A stretch of 28,686 bases of DNA from Actinomycetes bacterium (GTDB lineage: Bacteria; Actinomycetota; Acidimicrobiia; Acidimicrobiales; Microtrichaceae). The notes under the pieces are model-generated. The model saw nothing but the letters and a program-made list of their open reading frames with translations. It was not told the DNA's origin and searched no databases. The DNA lies in NCBI GenBank assembly GCA_023389745.1, contig JAEWED010000181.1, positions 1 to 28,686 on the forward strand, in the 5' to 3' direction. Shown piece after piece: positions 1-9,260 of the stretch. The translations under genes were made by a program, and so were the position numbers. How positions within the stretch are numbered: position 1 is the first letter of the stretch; every line of letters starts with the position of its first letter.

Positions 1-1083
1 GGCTCGTGCCGGTCGCGCCGGCGCCGCCGCCGCCACGGGAGCCGAAGCTGCCGTTGCCACCGTTGCTGCCGTTGCCGGCGGTCGCGGGGGCGGCCGGGGC
101 GTCGCCGCCCGCAGCGCCGACGGCGCCGTAACCGCCGGCGATCGTGCCGCCGTCGACGGTGACCGTCGCGCCGTTGATCGCGTGGATGCCGTATGAGCTG
201 TTGCCGGCGCCGACCGCGTCACCGGCGTCGATCGTGGGCGCCGAGAGCGACACGCTCGAGGCGCCGTTCACCAGCAGCGCGGTCGCCGCAGCACCGTGCT
301 CACCGCCGGTGAGGGTCATGTTGTTCAGTGCCAGGCCATTGCCCGTGCCGCCGACGTACGCGGCGAGGGCGCTGCGCCCGTTGGCGGACTCGTCCGCGCC
401 GACGGCGGTGAAGCCCTCGACGGTCGTGTCGTCGACGTCCACCGCGACGATCGCCGCGGACACGCCGGTTCCCGCGTGGAAGGCGCCGGTGACGGTGGAG
501 GCGTCGCCGGAGTCGGTGAACGCTGCGTCGAAGCCGCCGCGCACGTCGATGCCCTCGACGACGGTGAAGGCCGAGTAGTCGCCCTCTGCGACCCAGACCT
601 GGGTCTTCGACGCCTCTTGCGCGCGGGCGATGCCGTGGGAGATCGAGGCGCACGGTGCGGCCTGCGTGCCGCAGGCGGCGTCGTCGGCACCGTCGTCGTC
701 GACCAGCACGATCGGGGCGAAGTCGAAGGTGACCTCGATCGCGACGGTGACCGGGGTGGAGCTCGCGCCGTCGTCGTCGGTGACGATCAGGCGGGCGTTG
801 TAGTTGCCCGGGGTCGTGTAGGTGTGGGAGACCTCGGCGGCGTTCGAGGTGCCGCCATCACCGAAGCTCCAGACGAACTCGTCGACCGTCCCGTCGGGGT
901 CGTAGCTCTCGAGGCCGGAGAAGTCGACCTCGAGCGGCGCGACGCCGGCTTGCGGCTCGGCCACGATCACGCCGAGCGGCGGCAGGTTCGCCGGGGTCGA
1001 CGGTGTCGTCGGCGCGGTGCAGGCCACCGCGACCAACACCAGCGCGGCAACGGTCGCAACCGCTGCGGTCAGCTTGTGACGCA
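1..1083 (-). CDS. Lipoprotein with PKD domain and Gly-rich repeat region, partial
   Basis: The gene is read leftward and runs off the left edge, so its C-terminus is missing. The ATG at 1083 is preceded by AGGGGAG about six bases upstream. The N-terminus has a basic start, a hydrophobic stretch and a Cys at residue 22 (AVAC), as in a lipoprotein signal although the lipobox is weak. Residues about 30-115 form a PKD domain: the 'D...GTVDEFVWSFGDG' style core and 'HTYTTPGNY' are visible. After 'VLVDDDGADDAACGTQAAPC' the sequence resembles DUF1565/parallel beta-helix proteins and then becomes rich in Gly, Ala and Asn. This suggests an exported surface protein anchored at the membrane, possibly binding carbohydrate or protein. 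The substrate is unknown. The next gene upstream encodes another lipoprotein in the same direction. Confidence 0.8.
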
Positions 1084-1322
1084 TTGAGATCTCCCCTGAT
1101 CGCCCGGGGCAGACGGGCACGGACAGCCGCCGTCCCCAACCCCCAGAAGCCGCGCCCGCCTTGGCACGACCCGTTGTTGTTACTAAAGGTCAGCCCTCAT
1201 CGCAAGGATCCGGCGCGCGGCTGCCGACGGGCGCGGCGCTGCGACCCTCGGCCCGGACGCCAAGGATCGCCGCGCGACGTCTCGAGCGGAATCGGCCGGT
1301 CAGGGCGACGCGACCCGAGCGG

Positions 1323-2405
1323 TCAGATGGTCGTGTAGAGGTACGCGTTGGTCGCGGTCGCGGTGCCACCGACGGTGCTGACGGTGACGTCGACGGCACC
1401 GGCGGCATGGGCCGGAGCGACGGCGACGATCGTCGCGTGCGAGACCACGGTGAAGCTGGTCGCCGAGATCCCACCGAAGGTGACCGACGTGGCCCCGGTG
1501 AAGTTGGTGCCGGTGATCGTGACCGAGGTGCCGCCGGTGGTATCTCCCGTGTCCGGGGCGAGAAGAGTGAGCGTCGGGGCGGCCAGATAGGTGTAGCCAC
1601 CCACGACGGTTGCGGTGCCCCCGGCGGTGGCGACGGCGACGTCGACGGCACCGGCGGCATTCGCAGGCGCCGTGGCAGTGATCGACGTGGCCGAGTTCAC
1701 GGTGAAGCTGGCGGCGGACGTCCCACCGAAGGTGACCGACGTGGCCCCGGTGAAGTTGGTGCCGGTGATCGTGACCGAGGTGCCGCCAGCGGTCGGCCCG
1801 GCGGTCGGCGAGAGCCCGGTGAGCGTCGGTGGGGCAACGTAGGTGTAGCTGTTTGCGAGGGTCGCGGTGCCGCCGGCGGTGGTGACGACGACGTCGACGG
1901 CACCGGCGGCATGCGCGGGCGTCGTGACAGTGATCGACGTGGCCGAGTTCACCGTGACGCCGGTCGCGGGTGTCCCGCCGAAGGTGACCGACGTGGCCCC
2001 GGTCAGGTTCGTGCCGGTGATCGTCACGGTCGTGCCGCCGGCGGTCGGTCCGGCGCTCGGCGAGAGCCCGGTGACCGTGGGAGCCGGCACTGGCGCGGCG
2101 GTGGTGCTCGTCGTGCTCGTCGACGTGGTGGTCGTCGTGACGGGTCGGGGTCGCTTCGGCAGCGGTGCGATCACGACGTTCTGCTCACCACCGTTGATGC
2201 GCACGAACTCGTCGACCGTCATGACCGGGATCCACTCACCGTTCTGGCACACCAGCGCGTAACGGCCGTCGGTGCCGGTCGGGTCGTTGCCCGGGGTGCA
2301 GGGACCCCACATGACGACATCCGCGCCGGTGCGGCATGCGACGGCGGTGAGGGCGACGGTGACGACGGCGAGCAGCACTGCAGCACGACTGCGGGTGGGC
2401 GACAT
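1323..2405 (-). CDS. Lipoprotein with three TIG/IPT repeats
   Basis: A 360-aa exported protein. I start at the ATG at 2405, which has AGGA six bases upstream; a TTG five codons earlier at 2420 is open but lies before this site. A signal sequence ends in Cys24 (AVAC), so lipid anchoring is likely. After a short Cys-containing domain (CTPGN, CQNGEW) and a Thr/Ser-rich linker come three TIG/IPT immunoglobulin-like repeats of 84 residues, each with 'SP.AGPTAGGT.VTITGTN', 'GATSVTFGG' and 'AGAVDV.V.T.GGTAT'. TIG repeats are extracellular beta-sandwich modules found in surface proteins. The product is probably a surface stalk or adhesin-like protein. The exact role cannot be seen. Confidence 0.85.
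   Translation of the reverse strand: MSPTRSRAAVLLAVVTVALTAVACRTGADVVMWGPCTPGNDPTGTDGRYALVCQNGEWIPVMTVDEFVRINGGEQNVVIAPLPKRPRPVTTTTTSTSTTSTTAAPVPAPTVTGLSPSAGPTAGGTTVTITGTNLTGATSVTFGGTPATGVTVNSATSITVTTPAHAAGAVDVVVTTAGGTATLANSYTYVAPPTLTGLSPTAGPTAGGTSVTITGTNFTGATSVTFGGTSAASFTVNSATSITATAPANAAGAVDVAVATAGGTATVVGGYTYLAAPTLTLLAPDTGDTTGGTSVTITGTNFTGATSVTFGGISATSFTVVSHATIVAVAPAHAAGAVDVTVSTVGGTATATNAYLYTTI
1471..2050 (-). repeat. Tandem 252-bp repeats encoding the TIG domains
   Basis: The cores of the three TIG repeats recur with a 252-bp period (starting near 1471, 1723 and 1975). The first two copies are identical over 65 bases (1471-1535 and 1723-1787); the third is slightly diverged. The repeat count could change by recombination. 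Confidence 0.8.
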
Positions 2406-2588
2406 ACGGGGTCCTGTCAATGAAGTCGTCGACTCGCGTCGACAAGGCGGGGGGCGTTCGCCGACCGAGGCCGACGTCCTCCTGGTTCATCGGCAGCGAG
2501 TCGGCCGCCATGAGGACGATCGGCATGGCGAGGACGACCCGAGCACGGACTCCGCAGCGACGCTCTCGACGAGTTCGGTCGGGCGTTC

Positions 2589-3038
2589 CTAGAGGCCGAG
2601 GATCGTACGGAGCCGGTCGAGGACGTCCTGCTCGGAGGGCTTGACGCCCTTCGAGGCGTTGGCGACCGCTTCGCCGATGTCCATGAGCCACTGACGGACC
2701 TGCGCCGCCTCGTCCGCGGGGAGCACGGCGAGCACCTCGACGGCCTTGGCGACGTCGTCGAGCAATCCGTCGACGACGACGTTCGGCGTCGCCCCCTTGT
2801 GCTGCTGCGCGTCGTGGCGGGCTTCCTTCTTGCCCGCCTCGGGCACGATCTCGGCGATCAGCTGATCAGCCGGGCCGGAGTGCAGTGGGCGGGCGATCGC
2901 CTTCGCCCCGGCGGCGGACTCCTTCATCATCGAGATCGGCCCGTGCTCGCCGACCAGTCCGAGGGCGAGCAGGATCGCCACCGGAGCGTCGGTCAGGGTG
3001 TGCCACTGCTCGTCGGAGAACGCGGAACGGTCGGTCAT
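2589..3038 (-). CDS. Conserved-looking hypothetical protein, 149 aa
   Basis: I do not recognise this family. The ATG at 3038 is preceded by GAGGAG with a suitable spacer, which decides the start over longer open frames reaching 3365. The protein appears soluble and mostly helical, with no signal peptide or membrane segment. It has an N-terminal part 'FSDEQWHTLTDAPVAILLAL' and a C-terminal helical part with many Ala, Asp and Glu residues ending in 'LDRLRTILGL'. It stands alone between the TIG lipoprotein (183 bases downstream) and the divergent oxidoreductase gene. The coding call rests on codon bias, ribosome site and composition; the function is unknown. Confidence 0.7.
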   Translation of the reverse strand: MTDRSAFSDEQWHTLTDAPVAILLALGLVGEHGPISMMKESAAGAKAIARPLHSGPADQLIAEIVPEAGKKEARHDAQQHKGATPNVVVDGLLDDVAKAVEVLAVLPADEAAQVRQWLMDIGEAVANASKGVKPSEQDVLDRLRTILGL

Positions 3039-3210
3039 CGGTGACTCCTCGTGCGAGGCGGCTTCCGCCGGGTGCAGGTCCGGCGAAGTGTACGGGCGAC
3101 GGAGTGCGCTCAGCTGCTGCTGAGCCGGGTGGATCGGTCGGGCGGACCGTGACCCTTCGGCCACACCGGTGATCTCGGACCGACACGAGCGACCCGGCAA
3201 TACTGACCCC

Positions 3211-4362
3211 GTGCCGCGACGTCCTCCGTCCACCCCACGAACTCGGGTCGTCGTGATCGGCATGGGCGACACCGGCGTGCTGGTGGCGACGCACCTCGGG
3301 CGATCGTTCGACGTGGTCGGCGTGTCGACGAAGCCGGCACTGGTCAGCGGCCAGGAGCTCGGCACCCGCCTCGCCGACCCCGCCGCGTGGCGTCGGAACT
3401 ACCTGACCCCGCTCGACCGGTTCCGTCGGCTCGACGGTGTGCGTGTGGTGCACGGCGCGGTGACGGCGGTCGACACCCAGGGGAAGGTGGTCGAGGTCGA
3501 CGGCGCCGACGGGGCAAGCGTCGCGCTGCCCTACGACGTGCTGGTGATCGCGTCAGGGACCACCAACGGGTTCTGGCGGCGACGCGACGTCGAGGACCTG
3601 GCGGCGATCGAGGCCGGCATCGACGAGGTCGCGTCGAGCATCGACCGAGCCCGCTCGATCGCGATCATCGGCGGTGGTCCGACCGGGGTGAGCTCGGCGT
3701 ACAACTTGGCGACTCGCCGGTCGGATCTCGAGGTGCACCTGTTCTACGGGCAGGACGAACCGCTGCCCGGATACCACCCGACGACCCGCCGACGCCTGGC
3801 ACGCGAGCTCGCCGACGTCGGCGTGCACCTCCACCCCGGGCATCGAGCGTCGATCGCCGACGGCGCACGGACCGATCGGCTCACGACCGACCCCGTCGAG
3901 TGGACCACCGGCCAGGACCCGTTCGCCGCCGACCTCGTGCTGTGGTCGATCGGCGATGTGCGCCCGAACTCCGGGTTCCTGCCCGGTGACATGCTCGACG
4001 AGCGGGGGTTCGTGAAGGTCGACCAGCACCTCCGGGTGCACGGTCACCCCGACGTCTTCGCCGTGGGCGACGTGGCCGCGACCGATCCGGCGCGCAGCTC
4101 GGCTCGCAACTTCGGCTACCGGGTGGTGGTCCGCAACGTCCGCGCCGCGGCCCGCGGGTCGACCAAGCTCGCCTCGTTCACGCCGCCGAAGTACCGCTGG
4201 GGATCGATCGTCGGTCTGCAGGACGACGGGATGGTCATCCACCAGCCGAACGGCAAGGCGTTCCGGGTGCCGCGTTGGGCCGCGCAGCGGGTGCTGATGG
4301 ACGTGCTCACCCGGACCGCGATCTACGGCGGCGTCCGCCGCGAACGCCGCGGCTTACGCTGA
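3211..4362 (+). CDS. FAD/NAD(P)-dependent oxidoreductase, NDH-2/AIF-like
   Basis: A 383-aa pyridine nucleotide-disulfide oxidoreductase fold (Pyr_redox_2). Visible motifs, in order, are the N-terminal dinucleotide-binding GMGDTG at residues 17-22, the central NAD(P)-binding GGGPTG near 154-159, and the FAD-binding 'VFAVGDVA' near 282-288. No CxxxxC redox disulfide is present, so it is more like type II NADH dehydrogenases or AIF/FSP1-type enzymes than disulfide reductases. It probably passes electrons from NAD(P)H to a quinone or small molecule. I chose the GTG at 3211, 16 codons before the first glycine motif. A GTG at 3169 is also open. Neither has a clear ribosome site, but an AATACT box at 3199-3204 would fit a leaderless start at 3211. 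It converges with the next gene. Confidence 0.85.
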   Translation: MPRRPPSTPRTRVVVIGMGDTGVLVATHLGRSFDVVGVSTKPALVSGQELGTRLADPAAWRRNYLTPLDRFRRLDGVRVVHGAVTAVDTQGKVVEVDGADGASVALPYDVLVIASGTTNGFWRRRDVEDLAAIEAGIDEVASSIDRARSIAIIGGGPTGVSSAYNLATRRSDLEVHLFYGQDEPLPGYHPTTRRRLARELADVGVHLHPGHRASIADGARTDRLTTDPVEWTTGQDPFAADLVLWSIGDVRPNSGFLPGDMLDERGFVKVDQHLRVHGHPDVFAVGDVAATDPARSSARNFGYRVVVRNVRAAARGSTKLASFTPPKYRWGSIVGLQDDGMVIHQPNGKAFRVPRWAAQRVLMDVLTRTAIYGGVRRERRGLR

Positions 4363-4393
4363 GACCGTCGCTGCGGACCGCGGCTGGGTGCCG

Positions 4394-5362
4394 TCACTCC
4401 GGGCGGACGAGCGCGCCGTGCAACGCGCGCCAGGTCCGCAGGTCCACGTCGCCGGCGGACGGGACGACCGTCCCGCGGTGGCCGTGGTTCAGCATCACCG
4501 CCAGGCTGGTCGGCGGCCAGTAGCCCAGCACTGCCCCGACGACCCAGGTCGGCAAGGCGTCGCCGGGTGAGTCGTCGCACATCGGGGCCATGATCAGGTC
4601 CGGCCCGCGGCCGATGAAGTTCGACGCAGGCTGCTCCGCGAGGCCGCGCAGGTCGCGCTCGACCCGATCCCGCAGCGCTCCGAGTCCGACCGTCGGGAGT
4701 GCCGCCGACCACCAGTCGGCCAGGTCGTCGAGTGCGAGCAGCTCGCCGAGCGGTTCGCGCCGTGCCACCTCGACGAGCCAGTAGGGAGCGTGGCTGCAAC
4801 CGTCGTGCTCGACGTGCTCGATGTCGATGTCGCACCCGTGTTGGTCGGCCACGTGCTGCCACCGTTCGACGACGTCGGCATTGTCCGCGGTCAGCAACCC
4901 GACCGGCTTGCGACGATGGACCACGAGGTGGAGCGCCGCCTCGCTGGGGTCGAGCCCGGCGAGGCCCTGCGGCGTCTGCACGAGTGCGCCGGCGTTGGCG
5001 ACTTCGTCGTTGATCGGTGACATGAGCGGCAGCGCCGGAGGAACCGGCCCGGCACACCGGACGGCGCTGCGGGGGAAGCCGTTGTTGGCGACGATCAGGT
5101 CGAAGGTCGGCTGGCCGGCGTGCGGGTCCGAACGAGCGGCTCCGTGCAAGCGGTCGCCGTCGTGTGTCAGCAACGGCCCGTCGGGCCCACGGTCGAACGG
5201 CCACGGTTCGATGATGCGTAAGTGCCGGTCGCCGACCCAGTTGGCGAGCTCGGTGATCTCGTTCGAGAGCGCTGAGCGGATCTCGTCGGTCGAGGTGCCG
5301 TACTGACGTGCGAGCACCGGGGCGTAGTCGTAGGCGGTCAGGTCGTGGGTGAGGTGTGTCAT
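4394..5362 (-). CDS. Hypothetical protein, 322 aa
   Basis: I do not recognise this family. The ATG at 5362 opens a clean 322-codon frame whose composition fits a soluble, acidic, Trp-rich cytoplasmic protein ('ELANWVGDRHLRIIEPWPF', 'DDLADWWSAALP', 'GYWPPTSLAVMLNHG'). There is no signal peptide and no clear catalytic motif. The frame stays open farther upstream to 5821, but that extension would run across the tRNA gene and is rejected. The ribosome site is weak. The stop is 32 bases from the convergent oxidoreductase stop. There is no neighbour in the same direction, so it is probably monocistronic. Confidence 0.7.
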   Translation of the reverse strand: MTHLTHDLTAYDYAPVLARQYGTSTDEIRSALSNEITELANWVGDRHLRIIEPWPFDRGPDGPLLTHDGDRLHGAARSDPHAGQPTFDLIVANNGFPRSAVRCAGPVPPALPLMSPINDEVANAGALVQTPQGLAGLDPSEAALHLVVHRRKPVGLLTADNADVVERWQHVADQHGCDIDIEHVEHDGCSHAPYWLVEVARREPLGELLALDDLADWWSAALPTVGLGALRDRVERDLRGLAEQPASNFIGRGPDLIMAPMCDDSPGDALPTWVVGAVLGYWPPTSLAVMLNHGHRGTVVPSAGDVDLRTWRALHGALVRPE

Positions 5363-5508
5363 GACCGCAGCCTGCCGAGACCGGGTGACGCTCAAGGGCC
5401 GAAAGAGCCTGACCGGGGACCGGTCCCCGGTCGTCGACAAGCGCGACGGCACGTTGGTCGAGCGCCGACGCAGCGACCCATCGAAGTCGGACCGTTCGCA
5501 CACCGGCG

Positions 5509-5514
5509 TACACT
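5509..5514 (+). promoter_or_regulatory. Possible -10 box for the tRNA-Thr gene
   Basis: TACACT fits the actinobacterial TANNNT pattern and lies 37 bases before the tRNA. No good -35 box is visible at 17-18 bases, so this is tentative. Confidence 0.3.
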
Positions 5515-5551
5515 CCTCGGAGCATTCCGCGCTGCAAGCCGCGGAGGGCCG

Positions 5552-5624
5552 GCCCGAGTAGCTCAGTTGGCAGAGCAGCTGTCTTGTAAACAGCAGGTCA
5601 GGAGTTCGATTCTCCTCTCGGGCT
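5552..5624 (+). tRNA. tRNA-Thr (anticodon TGT)
   Basis: A full cloverleaf can be drawn: acceptor GCCCGAG/CTCGGGC (7 pairs), D arm GCTC...GAGC, anticodon stem GCTGT/ACAGC with loop CTTGTAA giving anticodon TGT, variable AGGTC, and T arm AGGAG-TTCGATT-CTCCT. The discriminator is T and CCA is not encoded. It reads ACA codons. It is the integration target of the island: its 3' half is repeated at 21051-21093. Confidence 0.97.
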
Positions 5625-5625
5625 C
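5583..5625 (+). repeat. Left attachment-site repeat (att core, within tRNA-Thr)
   Basis: These 43 bases run from the first base of the anticodon loop to one base after the tRNA. They match 21051-21093 exactly. The match ends abruptly on both sides. Confidence 0.9.
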
Positions 5626-5696
5626 TACAGAGATCGCCCGGAGAGCAGGAGATCCTCCGCTGAAGCGGCGAAGGGATCGGCCCTTGGACGGGGGCG

Positions 5697-5717
5697 TATC
5701 GCGCGTCTATCGCGCGT
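5697..5717 (+). repeat. 10-bp direct repeat pair near att
   Basis: TATCGCGCGT occurs at 5697-5706 and again at 5708-5717, one base apart. Position beside the attachment site makes an integrase or excisionase arm site possible. Confidence 0.45.
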
Positions 5718-5764
5718 GAGTCTGGCGACGCGTCGATCTCGGGTACCAGTTGGGAGTCGTGGCG

Positions 5765-5783
5765 GGCGATTGCAGGCGATTGC
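5765..5783 (+). repeat. 9-bp direct repeat pair near att
   Basis: GGCGATTGC occurs at 5765-5773 and 5775-5783, a 10-bp period close to one helical turn. It may be a protein-binding site belonging to the recombination apparatus or to the restriction gene promoter. Confidence 0.45.
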
Positions 5784-5933
5784 GGGCGCAGTCTCGCAAG
5801 GGCGGGTGGAGCCAGGACCACTTGTCGCCCACCAGTGTCGGGCGGAAACGCTGAGGTCCTTCAGGCCCGCAGCTCCGGCCGCCCAACGCCCCTCTGTATG
5901 ATCCGCTTCCGGTCGAGGGAGACATAGGCGACG

Positions 5934-8900
5934 ATGACAGACGATCACGCGAACGAGCACGCAACGCTCCTCTCCCAGCGGTCACGCGAGGGCGCTGCCC
6001 AGGGGGGGACTGAAGCAGATCTGAGGCACCATCTGTGGCTGTTCTTCCAGCCCTGGGCGACCAAGACGCTCAAGCTCGATCAGTCGGCGCTATCGCACGA
6101 GGGGACAGGGACGACCGGCCGCTTCGACTCTCGAATTGGCCGAGCAGTCATTGAATACAAGTCACCCGGATCTCTGAGCAGCACGAAGGCGAAGGAGACA
6201 GCCGCTGAGCAGGGGCTGATGTACATCGACGACCCGGTCATGGCGGCCGACGTGGTCATCATCACTGACGGTAGTGTTTGGGCTCATTACAGGGATGCCT
6301 CTGCGGAGCCGGAGGTCGGCGAACAGATGTCCCTCGAGCTTGGCAGCGTTGCGCCGCCTACGACGTTCCGTGAGCGTTTCATGTGGCGCGACAACGGGCC
6401 AGAGAGCTGCGCCAGAGTTCTCAGCCTCATCGAGACAGTCAGAACCCAGCCTGTCACAGCGGTGACCGTGGGCAAGATGCTCGGCACAAGCCGCGATCAG
6501 GTCAGGGCGCTGATCAGCGCCTTCGGCGAAGCTGTAGCAAACCGCCAAGCCGACGACCGAACCGACATCCTGTTTAGGCAGTGGATCCAGTTGGCTGGAG
6601 TGTCGTACGGGATCGAGGACCCAGAGGATCCTTGGCCGTCGAAGAAGTCCGCGACCGATTTGCTCGGAGATCAGCTGGCAGCGGTGCTCGGCGAGAACTC
6701 CTATGCCGAAGCACTGTTCTGCCTCCACACCTACGTCGCCCTCGCGTCGAAGTTGATCGGGACTGAACTCCTGTCGCTTGCTACTGCTGCTCACGAGATG
6801 CGGCCGACAGCGTGGGCCTCGTTGCCCGAAGCGGACATGGAGTCCCAGTTCCAGCAGCTGGAGAACGGGCACATCTCGGATCAACTACACGCACCAGGAC
6901 TTCTCGCGGGCGACCTATTTGGGTGGTACGCGTCGGTAATCCTGACCAACGAAAAGGTCGCCGAGCGACTGAGGGATCTACTGGTCGTATTCGGCGAGCT
7001 CGCCTGGGCGAGAGTTACCAACTCAGCCCGGGGTATCACCGGCGACCTCCTCCGAGACTTCTACGGGTCTGTGGTTCCACGGGCACTCAGGCGTGCACTC
7101 GGCGAGTTCTTCACTCCGCAGTGGCTCGCAGAACGCACATTGGTTCGAGGGATCGACCTCGCAGGCAAGACGGGAGAAGCTGCCCGAGTACTAGATCCAT
7201 CGTGCGGCTCAGGCACGTTCTTGGTCGCAGCATTGAGCAGAGAACTCGTGATTCAGGACAGGCTGAACCCTGAGGAGCGAGGGCGAGCCACACTCGCTGC
7301 ACTTGAGAGCGTGATCGGATTCGACATCAACCCGGTTGCGGTCCTTATGTCACGGATAAACCTGCTGCTGGCACTCGGCGACCGAATTGAGTCACTGACG
7401 AGCGTGACCCCCCGCGTCTACCAGGCAGATTCGATTCTCCTCCCCGACCCAGTGTGGGGTGAGGTAGAGCTGCGTCAGCAGGGAGACTTCAGGCGGCTGC
7501 CACTCACGATCGGCAACATAGACATCCCGACTGCGCTCGCCACCCTTGAGGGCCTACATGCCCTGCGGTCGAACATCGAGAGCGGGGTTGAGAACGGTCG
7601 CTCGGCGCACACATTCAGCGTGCGATTGAAGGTCGACCTAACAGCAGCCGGCCTGACAGATTCTGAGATCGCTGACTCAATCGCTGCAGCAGACGAGATC
7701 TACACTCTCATTACCGATCTCCACCTCGCGGGTAAGGACGGCGTCTGGGCGCGGATCATCGAGCAGTCGTTCGCTCCAGCGACTCTCATGCCCGTTGACC
7801 TAGTGGTCGGCAACCCTCCGTGGATCAACTGGAAGCACTTGCCCGATCCCTGGCAGGAACGCTCGAAGCCGGTTTGGAAGGGCTGGGGGTTGTGGGCAAC
7901 CAAGAGCAAGGGCGGCGGCATACCGCTCGCCGACATCGCGACGCTACTCGTGGCGCGGAGCGTCGTGACTTACGCAGAGGTCGGTGCCGTCGTCGCGTTT
8001 CTTTTGCCGGAGGCGTTGCTCATCGCGGATCCGGGCAACGAGCTGATCCGAGGGTGCGTACTCAGGCCGGCCGACAAGTCAGCCCCTGGAGTCGAGTTTT
8101 GTCCGCTTGCGGTAGACGACTGGACGAAGATCAAGCCATTTGCGCCGGATGCTGCCAACTTGCCTATCGGCCTCTATCTGAAGGCTGAAGAGGCACCGGC
8201 CTGGCCGATCCCAAAGACGCTCTGGTCTCGCGCCAAGGCCGGTCAGCGGCTCAAGTCGGACGATCACTGGGGTCAGGTGGCCCCACTACTTGCTAGCGAA
8301 GTTGTGGAAATCCGACCTGTCGAGCGTGACAAGACTGGGTCGCCGTGGGTGGCTACGGAAGCTGCAGGCGGTCTGCCGCTTCTGCCGAAGGGACACGCGT
8401 CCATCGCGTACACCTGGGGGCAGGGGTTTCACACGCATGGAATGGATGGCCGCTACGTCTACGAGGTTCTGAGTGCGACACCCGATCCTCACGGTCTAGT
8501 TGAAGTGCGCAATGTGCCTGGAGCTGGCAAGAACACTAAGAGCGACCCTGTAAGGGTGGGGACCATTGAAGCCAAGTTCCTCTGGCCGCTGGTCAGGGGG
8601 GCCAACGTCCAGCCGTTCGCTGTCGATCCGACTGGCCTCTACGCGCTAATGCCGCATGACCCAGCTGACCCCAACCGATACCTCACCGTCGATGAGCTGA
8701 TCGCCGTAGGCCCTCGCCTCTACGACTACCTCGAGCCGTGGATCGTAGACCTCGCAGCTCGATTCGATTACGGCAAGCTTCAGCCGTCGCTCGACTACCC
8801 ATTTGGTGTCCGCGGCCCGACCGAGCATCTTTCGCGACTCAGCCCTGTCGTCCTCTCCCGCTACATGCATCCTGCCAAGCGACCTCCAGCGGCTGTCGCC

Positions 8901-9260
8901 GTGCCGAAGCTCGACACGAAGCTCGGTCTAGTTACAACCTGCTACCCGAACAACAAGAGCAACGTCCATGTGCCCAAGTCTCTGAACGAAGCGCGCTTCC
9001 TCGCTGGGTGGCTTAACTCACCTTCTGCGTTGGATGCCGTGGCGCGTGTGGCATCGTCAACAACCATCGGCCCGACGACACTCCACAGGCTGCCGATTCC
9101 GAAGTTCGACCCTGCCAATGAGGATCACGCCCGAATCGTCGAGATCGCCGAGTCAGCTGAGACAGTTCCGCTGGAGGACCTCGGTGAACTCGATGCCTTG
9201 GTGCAGGCGTCAGCAACCATCATCCCATCTCGACGGCGACGCTCACGCCCCGCGGTCTAG
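5934..9260 (+). CDS. Single-chain restriction endonuclease-DNA methyltransferase, type IIG-like
   Basis: An 1108-aa protein. The N-terminal part has a PD-(D/E)xK-like nuclease pattern, D65 and E74-Y-K76 ('GRFDSRIGRAVIEYKSP'). The central domain is an N6-adenine methyltransferase: SAM-binding motif I 'LDPSCGSGTF' at 420-429 and catalytic NPPW at 627-630. The C-terminal part looks like a target recognition domain ('EARFLAGWLNSPSALDAVARV', 'HRLPIPKFDP'). Cutting and adenine methylation in one chain is typical of Eco57I-like type IIG/IIL enzymes, which restrict foreign DNA. The ATG at 5934 has AGG five bases upstream. No separate S or R subunit or BREX partner lies nearby. Codons are less GC-rich than host genes, which indicates transfer. 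The recognition sequence cannot be read. Confidence 0.85.
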   Translation: MTDDHANEHATLLSQRSREGAAQGGTEADLRHHLWLFFQPWATKTLKLDQSALSHEGTGTTGRFDSRIGRAVIEYKSPGSLSSTKAKETAAEQGLMYIDDPVMAADVVIITDGSVWAHYRDASAEPEVGEQMSLELGSVAPPTTFRERFMWRDNGPESCARVLSLIETVRTQPVTAVTVGKMLGTSRDQVRALISAFGEAVANRQADDRTDILFRQWIQLAGVSYGIEDPEDPWPSKKSATDLLGDQLAAVLGENSYAEALFCLHTYVALASKLIGTELLSLATAAHEMRPTAWASLPEADMESQFQQLENGHISDQLHAPGLLAGDLFGWYASVILTNEKVAERLRDLLVVFGELAWARVTNSARGITGDLLRDFYGSVVPRALRRALGEFFTPQWLAERTLVRGIDLAGKTGEAARVLDPSCGSGTFLVAALSRELVIQDRLNPEERGRATLAALESVIGFDINPVAVLMSRINLLLALGDRIESLTSVTPRVYQADSILLPDPVWGEVELRQQGDFRRLPLTIGNIDIPTALATLEGLHALRSNIESGVENGRSAHTFSVRLKVDLTAAGLTDSEIADSIAAADEIYTLITDLHLAGKDGVWARIIEQSFAPATLMPVDLVVGNPPWINWKHLPDPWQERSKPVWKGWGLWATKSKGGGIPLADIATLLVARSVVTYAEVGAVVAFLLPEALLIADPGNELIRGCVLRPADKSAPGVEFCPLAVDDWTKIKPFAPDAANLPIGLYLKAEEAPAWPIPKTLWSRAKAGQRLKSDDHWGQVAPLLASEVVEIRPVERDKTGSPWVATEAAGGLPLLPKGHASIAYTWGQGFHTHGMDGRYVYEVLSATPDPHGLVEVRNVPGAGKNTKSDPVRVGTIEAKFLWPLVRGANVQPFAVDPTGLYALMPHDPADPNRYLTVDELIAVGPRLYDYLEPWIVDLAARFDYGKLQPSLDYPFGVRGPTEHLSRLSPVVLSRYMHPAKRPPAAVAVPKLDTKLGLVTTCYPNNKSNVHVPKSLNEARFLAGWLNSPSALDAVARVASSTTIGPTTLHRLPIPKFDPANEDHARIVEIAESAETVPLEDLGELDALVQASATIIPSRRRRSRPAV

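Larger units (their letters stand above)
5626..5933. other. Non-coding junction between att site and restriction gene
   Basis: No credible gene is present. It holds two pairs of short direct repeats (5697-5717 and 5765-5783) and, at 5897-5902, a TATGAT box that could be the -10 of the promoter for the downstream restriction gene, 32 bases before its ATG. No clear -35 box is seen. Confidence 0.5.

Noticed and set aside
1161..2423. A 420-codon plus-strand open frame rich in Gly, Arg and Asp
   Set aside because: It mirrors the TIG repeats on the other strand, and its repetitive 'RRGPGEVGAGDRDR' content follows from that.
5934..9260. BREX PglX or a type I methylase subunit
   Set aside because: No pglZ, brxC, hsdS or hsdR-like genes are nearby, and an N-terminal nuclease motif is present in the same chain.
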